Shown here: positions 21,142 through 30,484 of the stretch, in pieces
Position numbering within the stretch: the stretch's first letter is position 1
How the letters are laid out: each line of letters starts with the position of its first letter
Source of the DNA: Blasia pusilla
Taxonomy: Eukaryota > Marchantiophyta > Marchantiopsida > Blasiales
Direction: 5' to 3'
Assembly (NCBI GenBank): GCA_050084515.1
Contig: CM114273.1
Coordinates: 42,284,001 to 42,348,000 of the forward strand
Length of the DNA: 64,000 nt
Made by a program: the position numbers and the translations under genes
Notes under the pieces: generated by a model
Told to the model about the DNA's origin: nothing
Seen by the model: the letters and a program-made list of their open reading frames with translations, nothing else
Database searches by the model: none

Positions 21142-21747
21142 TGTGATACCCACAATTTTGTAATCTTGAAGAATATATCTTTTTATTCAACGAAGACTCT
21201 TGTATATTATGATTTTGATTATGATTATTTATTATTATGAAGAAGAATAAGTGAATTACCAAGCTCCGAAGACAAGGCAAAGAGATGAAGATCAAGGATT
21301 GGCCTTAGAGGAGAATCAAAAGCTGTAAAGAAGTATAAAAGATCTTAATGAAGCTTAAGGAAGCTTAACAAAGCTTAACGAAGCTCAACGAAGCTCTATA
21401 TACGAAGTACTTTGCTCTTGAACGAAGCACGAAGAACGAAGCATGAAGCACGAAGAAGAAGGAAGAACTTCGTCCTCCGGAAATTTAGCGCAGCGAAGCT
21501 CAGCATGATTGAGATTCAAAACGACACATAGTTTAAACAATAAGACTAGGAAAGGGCGCGACCCTTTGTATCAAATTGGTAGTTAGAACAGTTTTGTACC
21601 GCGGATTCATAGGGATCGTAGGAAAAGCTAAGAGAACCATAGATCTAGGTAGTTACAGATATTGAAAAGACACCGACTTCATCAAGAATGCTTCGGATCA
21701 TAGAAATGATCCTACTCTCGAGAATATTTAAGAAACAGGACAGAAGC
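21142..21747 (+). mobile_element. Truncated left LTR of copy 1
   Basis: About 606 bp almost identical to the first part of the right LTR, ending at CAGAAGC where internal sequence begins. One extra ATTTTGATT near 21,209 matches the copy at 55.7 kb rather than its own partner LTR. Confidence 0.8.
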
Positions 21748-21759
21748 CAACTCCAGCGG

Positions 21760-22619
21760 GTTCTTCACCTCGAGGATACGGCGTCCGTGGAGGATTATTT
21801 AGAAGGCTTGCACGACCTCAACTGCAGAGCCCAAGCTTCGTCAGACCACGAAGTACAGCGTTGAGTAGCAGAAACGAATCTGCAATTACGGAATCAGGAA
21901 CTCAAAGACACGAAGACCACGCTTTGCAAAACTCAAAGCGACTTGGTCCAGTGTCAGTACGAAGCACGGAACGCTCGCCAATGGGAAAGTTTGGCGATTA
22001 ACCTCGAATGTGGGGCGGATCAGTTAGTTTCGCAGATCAAGGAAGCTTCGCACCTCATTGACAAGCATAAACATCAAACACAGCGGGTCACACCGAATTC
22101 AAGAAGTTGTCAATCCAACATGCTGAGTCTTCGAAGTTGCTTCAAGAACATCAAGAAGCGAACAAAGACTTACTGGCACAGTGGGCGGAGGCTACCGGGA
22201 GGATCGCAGTCTTGGAGGCAGAGCAGAAGCTACTCAACGAAGCCCAGATGGACCCGGACGATGTCAAAGAGCTGGTCGACGAAGCAAGCAAGAACTTCCA
22301 AGAGCAGATGAACGAGGAAATCGACTACATCAACAAACATTGGAAGCGCCAATTCGACAATCATACTAAGTCTCTTCCAGAAGTAGTACCCACTCTTTCA
22401 CTTACTCTTGAAGAATTACCAGCATTTACTCCATCTGATGTCTTAGTCCAGAATGAAGTCCTAGGGAGTCACTTAGTGGTTAACAAGTCGCGAGAAAGAA
22501 TGCGCAATCATACCCCTAACATTATCAACAAACCTTCTACGATTCACGGCCGTTTGTTGCATACCCCTGAATTTGATAGTTTAGAGGACACTTTTATGGA
22601 GATAGGAGATACATCATGA
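21760..22619 (+). pseudogene. Coiled-coil gag-like protein of the non-autonomous LTR element
   Basis: I do not recognise the family. The text shared with the 54-56 kb copy runs: EDYLEGLHDLNC; a Gln/Glu/Leu-rich stretch (LRNQELKDTK); NARQWESLAINLECGADQLV; a heptad-like helix ending QEHQEANKDLLAQWAEATG; EEIDYINKHWKRQFDNHTKS; and a conserved tail RERMRNHTPNIINKP ... FMEIGDTS. Position upstream of the polypurine tract and the coiled coils suggest a capsid-like role, which is inference. Stops or frame changes occur at about 21,863 and 22,100. The last 170 residues (22,107-22,619) are open. Confidence 0.6.
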
Positions 22620-22645
22620 AGTGTTCACCGGGGCGGCTCACATTT

Positions 22646-22658
22646 GAGGGAGGGGGTA
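22646..22658 (+). promoter_or_regulatory. Polypurine tract of copy 1
   Basis: GAGGGAGGGGGTA directly before TGTGATACCC; identical in copies 2 and 3. Confidence 0.85.
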
Positions 22659-23822
22659 TGTGATACCCACAATTTTGTAATCTTGAAGAATATATCTTTT
22701 TATTCAACAAAGACTCTTGTATATTATGATTATTTATTATTATGAAGAAGAATAAGTGAATTACCAAGCTCCGAAGACAAGGCAAAGAGATGAAGATCAA
22801 GGATTGGCCTTAGAGGAGAATCAAAAGCTGTAAAGAAGTATAAAAGATTTTAATGAAGCTTAAGGAAGCTTAACAAAGCTTAACGAAGCTCAACGAAGCT
22901 CTATATACGAAGTACTTTGCTCTTGAATGAAGCACGAAGAACGAAGCACGAAGCACGAAGAAGAAGGAAGAACTTCGTCCTCCGGAAATTTAGCGCAGCG
23001 AAGCTCAGCATGATTGAGATTCGAAACGACACATAGTTTAAACAATTAGAATAGGAAAGGGCGCGACCCTTTGTATCAAATTGGTAGTTAGAACAGTTTT
23101 GTACCGCGGATTCATAGGGATCGTAGGAAAAGCTAAGAGAACCATAGATCTAGGTAGTTACAGATATTGAAAAGACACAAACTTCATCAAGAATGCTTCG
23201 GATCATAGAAACGATCCTACTCTCGAGAATATTTAAGAAACAGGACAGAAGCTATTATCATCATTCGCTCATGAAGTCCTTCTGTTGTAGGAATGGTCCG
23301 AGTAAGAGAGTTGTACCCTCTCGAGCTTGTAGATACTTTGAAGTCTTCCAATTCTTGATGGAGTAGTAAAGCATTCATTCATTCATTCTGATGTGCGATG
23401 CTTATGTCTGAATATTCTTTTGGGTCTGCTGAGTGAAGAGTGAATCAAAGTGAACCTTTCTCATCAATGGAATAATCAACATAAAGTTGTATGAAATCAT
23501 TTGTGAGAGTAACTTTGCCCGATGGATTGAGTTAGAAAGTAGGAGAAGCCAGCTTTATTCTTGAGATCTCTGTGAGGTTCCGAAATGTTGAGAGAACAAA
23601 TTGCCTGAGCGTCCTTTAAACTCCACTCGAGAGAATTGAAGAAGAAAACATAGGTACTAAAAAGGATCGGAAGATGTTACTGGAATATTACATTTGAATT
23701 ACATAATCAATTACACTTTTACAACATAATCATCACTTTATACTCTCTTTTCATCCAACAATGATCCTCTTGGGGATCGAACTCTACAATTGATTGTAAA
23801 TAAGAAACACTTAGACATTACA
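22659..23822 (+). mobile_element. Right LTR of copy 1
   Basis: 1164 bp, TGTGATACCC to CATTACA. It contains many short GAAGC/TTAACG-type repeats near 22,850-22,960 and the line GGGCGCGACCCTTTGTATC shared by all copies. Confidence 0.85.
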
Positions 23823-23827
23823 GACAT

Positions 23828-23877
23828 CATATGGAGCAACCACAGATAGGGAGGATCTTGGTTCGATGTGCGAGGTT
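23828..23877 (+). pseudogene. gag: Third Ty3 gag, short middle part
   Basis: Fifty bases between the LTR element and MULE A. They translate in the gag frame (SYGATTDREDLGSMCEV) and align with the plus-strand gag near 8270-8320 (SYGGDDLSYMASAA). Confidence 0.65.
23869..23877 (+). repeat. 9-bp target duplication of MULE A, left
   Basis: TGCGAGGTT here, TGCGGGGTT at 32,387-32,395 (8 of 9 match). Nine bases is the usual duplication size for Mutator-like elements. Joining the flanks restores gag reading MCEV then AQMEATAIVTRG. Confidence 0.75.
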
Positions 23878-23937
23878 GAGGTGCGGTAAGAGGAGAGGAA
23901 GAGAGGAAGAGAGGAGAGAGGAGAGAGGAAACTAGGG
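23878..23937 (+). repeat. MULE A left terminal inverted repeat
   Basis: GAGGTGCGGTAAGAGG followed by GAGAGGAAGA repeats. The same end starts MULE M2 at 38,666, and the GA-rich core appears inverted at 32,317-32,386. Confidence 0.7.
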
Positions 23938-24244
23938 AAACTTGGGAAACAGACGAATTCAGGGGCAGGCCGTAAACTCTGTATTGACCATTTGCTAGAG
24001 GTAGGAGATTCCATACTTTACGGTTTGCAGTCACTGGCTGGACTGTCTCACCTATTATGTCTTCCGTACCGTCCACCCTTACATCCTTGGATACAAAGAT
24101 GGTTCCAATTTGGAGAAGAAATCGATCAGAGAGAAAATTTTCATCCACTACCGTGAAAGACTCACGAGCTTTCGGTCGAATGATTTCTGATTGAGGAAGG
24201 GCCGCCAGACGACTGCCACAAGTGAGCTTCACATAATTATCCAT
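23938..24244 (-). pseudogene. MULE gene 1, first-exon remnant (copy A)
   Basis: The minus strand starts at ATG 24,244 with MDNYVKLTCGSRLAALPQSE and stays open to YGLPLNSSVSQV, where the terminal repeat cuts in. M2 continues from the same point (VSQVDGREFPSAPSS), so about 4 kb of gene 1 was deleted here. A TATA box lies 65 bp upstream of the start. This copy has the undamaged N-terminus; the M2 copy has a frameshift and a stop in this part. I recognise no domain in these 100 residues. Confidence 0.65.
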
Positions 24245-24308
24245 TCCTAGAAATTTCGTGCAAGAGGAGGGTAAGAATGAGAAAGAGAATCAGAATGAGA
24301 ATTGTTAA

Positions 24309-24314
24309 TTTATA
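24309..24314 (-). promoter_or_regulatory. TATA box of gene 1 (copy A)
   Basis: TATAAA on the minus strand, 65 bp upstream of the gene 1 ATG; conserved at 43,092-43,097 in M2. Confidence 0.55.
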
Positions 24315-25261
24315 GTGAATAGGAAAACAGATACTCCTAACAGAATTTTACTCACAAGATGAAGTTTGGTAGGTGAAATTGTCTAACACAATGGATTCAA
24401 TTCTGTTGCAACAGATTCAATTCTGTTGCAATATGTTACCGGATTTGGGAAGCAGAGACGTGGGTTGCGAAGCACACTTCATTTTGTTGGAACCCATCGG
24501 AGTCCTGGTAACTCAACAATTAACCCAAGCTAAGCAAAGCGTGCAACCCGTCGGCTTCAGACGGGTTGCACGCTTCTACCTTACCTTCAAACGCAAACAT
24601 TGTCGAAGCTGGCAACCCGTCACTCTCCTACGAGTTTCTCGGATACCGCTCCTTCTTGCTCGAAGATGCCGAAGGCTTGCAACCCGTCGGCATCAGACGG
24701 GTTTCCCAATTATCTCACGGTGTAACACTTACATGAAGGAAGCGTGCAAACCGTCTGTTCCCGACGAGTTCCGCGGGTGCCGCACCTTCTTGCCCAAAGA
24801 CGGCGAGGCGTGCAACCCGTCGCCCTCCAACGGGTTGCGCAAGGGCCTCGCCTTGTTTCGCTTACATGAAGGAAGCGTGCAACCTGTCGGACTTCGACGA
24901 GTTGCGTGGGAAGCCCGAGTTGTTAACCCTTGACGAGGGAAGCGTGCAACCCAACAGTCTCCGACGGGTTGCGCGGGTACGTCCCGTTCTTGTCCGAAGA
25001 CGGCGGAGGCGCACAACCTGTCAGTCTCCGACGGGTTGCACGAGTACCTCGCGTTCTTGTCCAAAGATGGCAAAGGCGCTCAACCCGTCGGTCTCCGATG
25101 GGCTGCTCGCGCACCTCGCGTTATCTTCCCAGGACGGCGGAGGCATGCAACCTGTTGGACTCCGACGGGTTGCCATTTTTCACGTCGGACTTCCGTAACG
25201 GCCGGCACGTCGTCGTCGAAAGGAAGACGGGACCCAACGGTCAGCCCAACGGCTAGAAAAG
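24315..25261. promoter_or_regulatory. Divergent promoter with palindrome array (copy A)
   Basis: About 0.95 kb between the TATA boxes of gene 1 and gene 2, filled with roughly a dozen copies of the family palindrome (arm GCAACCCGTCGGA, centre 1 to 7 bases). The best is at 24,537-24,575, 16-bp perfect arms starting AAGCGTGCAACCCGTC. Between palindromes, text such as TTCTTGTCCGAAGACGGC repeats, so the whole is a diverged tandem array. Open frames across it on both strands are by-products of the array. Confidence 0.7.
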
Positions 25262-25267
25262 TATAAA
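25262..25267 (+). promoter_or_regulatory. TATA box of gene 2 (copy A)
   Basis: GAAAAGTATAAA about 250 bp before the gene 2 ATG; the same box is at 47,958 (copy B) and 57,429 (copy C). Confidence 0.65.
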
Positions 25268-26118
25268 CAGGGCAGAAATCGCTCATTTCCGGTTTCTCAT
25301 TTTGTGATCTCCATTCCTCTTCTGCGTAGCAGCTGATCATCTACCAAGGGGCGTTTCACACGGCGAGTCACCGCGAGTCGATACCAAGGAACGAGAGCGA
25401 GACGGTTCGACTGAACGATCGCGAGACGATTCGAGCTTCCCACCAAGGCGTCTCATCTTGACATCAGCAGGGCGATTGATCGTGGACATAGGTGGAGGCA
25501 TTTACGGGAAAAATGACGAGGAAAAAAGCTCAAGCAACTAAGTTTGGGAGCTTCACTCTGAATTCCATTAGGACTCCTGCGTCAGCATCTCCAGGGCCTC
25601 GTTCGGCAAATGAAATTAGGCAGCAGGAAATCGAGGAGCGGGAAAGGGAAGCGGAGATGCACAACCAGGAGCTTCTTGCGAGACGTATATAAGAGGTTGA
25701 GACGTTGCAGGCCTTGAAGAAAAGGATTACCGACGAAAAGAGAGAAAAGAAGCGTGTGGACGCGTCGGTGAGGAGAGCAGAATTGGCTAAAGCGAGGAGG
25801 GAAAAAGAGATAGCCATTGACGACAACCCTGCCCGTCCAACCAAAAGTGTTGAGATGGGGGAAATGTTCCCGATGAAGTCCGGGGACACAATCAACATAG
25901 CGGAAACGCCAGAAGTTCAAATCACGGATGATGAGGTCATAAGGACCGCCAGCGTGGAGATGGTGGACATTGCCGAAGAAGCAGGAGAGCGGTCATTCTC
26001 GTCTCCAAGCCCGGCGGAAGAGATCGACCTCTATCGGATCGACGAGTTCCTAGTGGACTTGCCAGCTGCTCTCTCAGACAAGTTGGCTGGTCAAGAAACC
26101 GACCCAATCTTTGAGCGG

Positions 26119-26220
26119 GTAAGAGAGGATCTGGGTTTTTTGAATTATGTGAATTGCAATTCATTGGGAATTCAGTGTAGCTTATTGATCTTGTCCCGGT
26201 TCTGACGGATGGTAAAGCAG
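26119..26220 (+). other. Intron 1 of gene 2, copy A
   Basis: GTAAGAG donor, AAGCAG acceptor, 102 bp; copy B has the equivalent 110-bp intron at 48,812-48,921. No palindromes inside. Confidence 0.65.
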
Positions 26221-26681
26221 ATGGCACTGATGGAGGGCCACAACGCCCCGAGGATTCCACTCTGCCGATTGCAGACAATGGAATATGTCCGTGAAATTCA
26301 GTCCGACGAGGACATCGCGAAGCTGAAACAATCGGCGGCGACAGCATCCTATGTCGACAGCTTCCCCCCCTTCTATGTTCAGCCTTACAACGAGCATGGA
26401 ACCCAAGCCCTGGTTACGTAGGAGGACTTGGATAAGCTCGACAAATTCTAGAGGATGAGAGACCAGGATTTCAGAAGGCAAGTAGAGGGCACGGAATTGA
26501 GCTGGATGAGGAATCTGTATTTCTTCATCTAGGATGGAAATCACAGGTTCATGGCGTGGACCAAGTTTGCAGAGGAGCGGCCCAACTCCTTGGAGGCACA
26601 TTTTTGCGTGAAGGCAGTGGTCCTTCATCCATATCCGCATCATATGGCGATGGTGGAGATGGCAATGCATACCATGAACAC

Positions 26682-27490
26682 GTAAGTATCTTCTTGCTGC
26701 AAACTGTCAGACTCCGACAAGTTGTTTGGGTCGGCACTGTTGTTGGGATGCTTTTGGCCAAACGCAACTCGTCGGACTCCGACGAGTTGCTCGATTGATG
26801 AATGGGTTAGGTTATTTTTTGCCGAAAGCAACTCGTCGAACTCCGACGAGTTGCTCGACTCGACGCCTTTTCAAGATGTTTTTTGAAGAATGCAACTCGT
26901 CGGACTCCGACGAGTTGTTCGACTAACCACAGGTTTAGTAAGTTTTTGGCCCAAAGCAACCCGTCGGAGTCCGACGGGTTGCTCGACTCGCCGCCTTTTC
27001 AAAATGTTTTTTGAAGAAAGCAACTCGTCTGACTCCAACGTGTTGTTCGACAGACCACAGGTTGAGTATGTTTTTGGCCCAAAGCAACCCGTCGGAGTTC
27101 GATGGGTTGCTTGACTCAAAACTGTTTTAAGGTTTTTTTATGTTTTTGGCTGAAAGCAACTCGTCGGAGTCCGACGGGTTGCATTCGGAAGTTCGAATTG
27201 CAAATTTCGCGTCAAATTGCAGCTTTCCATTCAATTGCACAACCTCTCGGACTCCGACGGGTTGCTATGTTCACGTTTGATATGGACTATGTAACAACCC
27301 GTCGGAGTCCGACGGGTTGAAACCAGGCATTCACAAATGTGAATGCAATCCGTCGGACTTTGACCGGTTGCATTATTTAGCTCGTTGCTAGAATCCAACC
27401 TTAAGCTATGATGACCCGTCGGAGTCCGAAGGGTTGCAAGAACCCATATAACTTACAAATATTCTGACGGGTTGAGTTTGGATGTGCAAG
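26682..27490 (+). repeat. Intron 2 of gene 2 with palindrome array, copy A
   Basis: GTAAGT donor. About twelve palindromes (GCAACTCGTCGGA or GCAACCCGTCGGA arms). Starts at 26,764, 26,828, 26,892, 26,956, 27,020 and 27,084 are exactly 64 bp apart, with spacer text such as TTTTGGCCCAAA. The unit at 26,956-26,982 is a perfect 13-1-13 palindrome. The acceptor lost one G compared with copy B. Confidence 0.8.
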
Positions 27491-29487
27491 ATTGTATCGG
27501 AGGGGAATGTCACCCACCACTGGATCCAGGACTGCGATGGGGTGAAGAAGGTGCTTACGACGCACCCGGCAGAGTACAAGGGGTTCTTGGGCGACGCCCT
27601 GGTATATCAGATGCTTGCAAAGGGTGCACGGATGAAAAATAAAACTTGGGCAAGTAAGTTTATTTCCCAAGATGCAGCCGTATCCATCCTTTGCTGGTCG
27701 AAGATACAGGCCGTGAAGAAGAGCGTTGCACTGGAGCTGGAGCGGAGGGAGAAAGTATCTAGGTCTGAGCGCACGAAATTCATCCAAGCTGCAGTATCTG
27801 CAGCCACGAAATACACGGCGAGCAAGATGCAGCGATACATTAGAATTATCAACCTCGAACTTGGTTCGGAGTTTTACAAGGAGCTGAAGGAGATTATTAA
27901 GCGCCAGCGGAAAAGGGATGAAGATCCGCAAGGTCGGACTGGGGAGAAAGTGTCCCTGGATCGCGTGCATCGATTTGCGTTGTCCGGCATAAGCGAGTTT
28001 AGGAGGATCCGACTGATGAAAATCAGTCTCGAGGGCACAGAGGCCCAGAAGAGGGCGGCACACCATCCTTCGGGTGTGTCCGATCTAGTGATGTCCCACT
28101 GGCTTCGCGAATGGTCATTATGGGACGCGTTGCGGGTTATTGGGAAGTCCGTGCTGGATGGTCTCCAAGCAGAGCTCAAAAGATTAGTGCCCATTCCGGA
28201 TGAAGTAAACTTGGGAAGTTCTGTAGATTTCAAGGTTTGGCTCGACGACATCCGGGACAAGCCAATCAAAAACACAGGATTCAAGACGATGTTTAAGGTT
28301 TGCGTCCTCCCTCATGCAGACCTTGACGAAGAAATCGAGGGGAACAAACGGGATCAAGAAAAGAAGAAGCGAGATCTTTAGGAGCAGACGGCCGATTCTG
28401 TTCGAGTAAAAGCTGCCCAACGGATGGTCTTTAGGTACCTCGTCCACTGTAAGAATGTAGGTACCTGGGGAAAATTACCGGCAGCCTTGAAATTGTGGGC
28501 TTCACCCCCTGATGGAGAGACATTCTCCATGTACGACATGGAGATGGCTCACCACATGTCCAATTGGGAGGTGGAGAATTGCCCGATTTGGCTTGACTTC
28601 AATGACCCTGAAGACATCACCGAGAAGGATTTACAAGTGCTTCATGATGCAGTGGCCTCAGGACGGGACGACATCACCAATTTTGTGCAGCCTGAAGACT
28701 TCTTCGGAGGAGATGCGGAAGAGCAAGCCCTCCAGACAACTGAGTTGGCTTCAAAGGTCCGCACAGCCAAAGACAAATCCACAGCAGGTCTCAAAGGCAA
28801 GGCAAGGGGAGGGAAGAATTCAGAGGCCGAGTCTTCCCAAAGAGAGCATGAAGATTCAAGAGAGAGGGTCGGACCAGGTCCTCGGCGAAAAAAACCCCAC
28901 CAGAGTCTGAGGTCATAGAGACCCCGACAAGCCGTCCGCAGACTCGGGAGAAGCGGAAGCGAGAGGTGCGAGGGTTGTCCCAAGGAGAATACAGTCCATC
29001 ATCCTTGGGAAGACACAGAGAAACAACGAACCGGACAAGCGTCCTCCTTGAGTTCACTAATTTATTGGATGAGTTGAAAATCTTCAGTTCTCAAGCGTTG
29101 ATACCCACAATTGATAAATTGACAACGCTGGGACGGAAGCTCCAACGAAACGGGCACGCTCCCTGGACGGTGAATGGAGTGGTCGAAGAGGTTGCGGTGG
29201 ATCTACTGATCGCTAATCTGCCCTCGGGGTTGCGAGTGAGGGACGAGAATCCGTCGGACGGGGTACTTGACTGGAATCTTCCCCTCTCTTATGACCAAAT
29301 TGCGCTTTTGTTCTCCTTTTCAGATGCCTATCTGAGTGACAGGGGCCGCTTCTTAGTGTTGACTCGAGGGAGCGAGGACAAGCTTTTCAACCTCCAGTGC
29401 GTCAAGAGGTCGCTAAAGTGGAGGACGGCGCAATCGTGGATCATAAAAAATGAGTACCCACCCCGATCCGCGAGGAGTCAGATTCGG

Positions 29488-29972
29488 GTTAGGCTCAATT
29501 CCTGTAGTATATTCTCAATTCCTGTAATTTCAGATAGTATATCTCCTTTGTTTCTGTCCGTGAGCAACTTTGCCGAAGGCGATGGGGGTTCTTGGCTTAA
29601 GCGACCCATGCTTGTCGAGAGCAACCCGTCGGTTTTCGACGGGTTGCATCTTTCGAAAAGACAGGAAAAGCGTAGGTGTACACGCAACCCGCCGGAACCC
29701 GGCGGGTTGCGCTTGCTTTTGGTTTTTCCTGTGTTTTGAAAAGCCGCAACCCGTCGGAAGCGGCGGGTTGCTCTGCCAAGCATGGGTCGCTCGCCAAACA
29801 ACCCGTCGCTCTTCCGACGGTTGCTCATGGACAAAACAACCCGTCGGACTCCGACAGGTTGCTCCAAAGTTAGTAATTGAAAAAAGTGCTCTAGGATCAA
29901 GCGGAGTTCTTTGGTGACGTGTTGCACAGTATGCCAAGTTGCTGACATTCTTTCCAACGTGCTTCTTTACAG
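29488..29972 (+). repeat. Intron 3 of gene 2 with palindromes, copy A
   Basis: Donor GTTAGG (altered from GTAAGG in the other copies), acceptor TTTACAG. Four to five palindromes lie at 29,620-29,870, including variants with GCCGG centres. Confidence 0.7.
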
Positions 29973-30484
29973 ATGGACCACTCCTACGTTTACTGCTTCG
30001 TTTGGCCCGAGCACAACTTCCAGGTGTTCAAGATCCACGATCCTGTGGATCCATGCTCAGATGGGTACAGCTTAGATAGTTTGTACCATTCCCCCCGGGA
30101 ATTTACATGCAAGACGGTACCCCACTTCTGGGAGGAAGGGAAAAGTTGCCAGCCCTGATGCAAACCCTCATCGAGCTCTGCTCAAGGCCGGGTGACTTGG
30201 TGTTCGACTTAGTGGGACTTTCAGGGGCGAGTATCAAAGGCGCCTGGCAGAGTGGCAGGAACATTCTCTGCCTCGAGGGAAGGCAAGAACTGTTTGACCT
30301 TTGCAAGGAGGCAAAGGCAAAATACGAAAGGCTCGTTGGGGCGTACAAATCTCCACCGAAGCCGACAGCTCCGGTTCCAGACCCACCATTGGTAGTGACA
30401 CCATCGTCATTTCCAACGATTCTGAAAATCGGGAGGGCAAGGACGAAAGTAATATTGCAAGAGCTCTCGGACGATGACAAGTGA

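Larger units (their letters stand above)
21142..23822 (+). mobile_element. Gag-like-only LTR element, copy 1
   Basis: Bounded by TGTGATACCC at the left and ACATTACA at the right with a 5-bp target duplication. It has a shortened left LTR, one coiled-coil protein region, a polypurine tract and a full right LTR; no protease, RT or integrase. Copies 2 (54.4 kb) and 3 (62.3 kb) end the same way, stop codon then polypurine tract, so the lack of pol at that end is a family trait. It probably depends on an autonomous relative. The left LTR is joined directly to mid-ORF sequence, so this copy has also lost its primer site and ORF start. Confidence 0.8.
25513..30484 (+). pseudogene. MULE gene 2 (methyltransferase-like accessory protein), copy A
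   Basis: Exons by copy comparison and splice signals: 25,513-26,118, 26,221-26,681, 27,491-29,487, 29,973-30,484. The N-terminus has a basic start (MTRKKAQATK) and a charged coiled coil (EIEEREREAEMHN; KREKKRVDASVRRAELAKAR). Exon 3 has a long unrecognised helical part (VTHHWIQDCDGVKKVL; IKRQRKRDEDPQGR), an acidic linker, then VDLLIANLPSG (29,215-29,229), the position of catalytic motif IV of beta-class amino-methyltransferases, followed by SYDQIALLFSFSDAYLSDRG. Exon 4 has LMQTLIELCSRPGDLVFDL (motifs X and I). Catalytic DPPY-type residues read N-L-P-S. Stops at about 25,690 and 26,528 and frameshifts in exons 3 and 4 disable this copy. Introns 2 and 3 hold palindrome arrays. Confidence 0.65.

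Noticed and set aside
24373-25266. Open frames of 60-190 residues on both strands rich in RRATRRSPTGC-like text
   Set aside because: They follow the palindrome array; each unit is CpG-rich, stop-poor and readable in several frames. No copy-to-copy conservation of one frame, and the same kind of frames appears in intron arrays.
26956-26982. Palindromes as rho-independent terminators
   Set aside because: No T-run follows them, they sit in introns and promoters, and the genome is eukaryotic.
27401-28066. 221-residue minus-strand frame opposite gene 2 exon 3
   Set aside because: It mirrors the conserved plus-strand exon; plus-strand reading is preserved in copies A, B and C, the minus is not.
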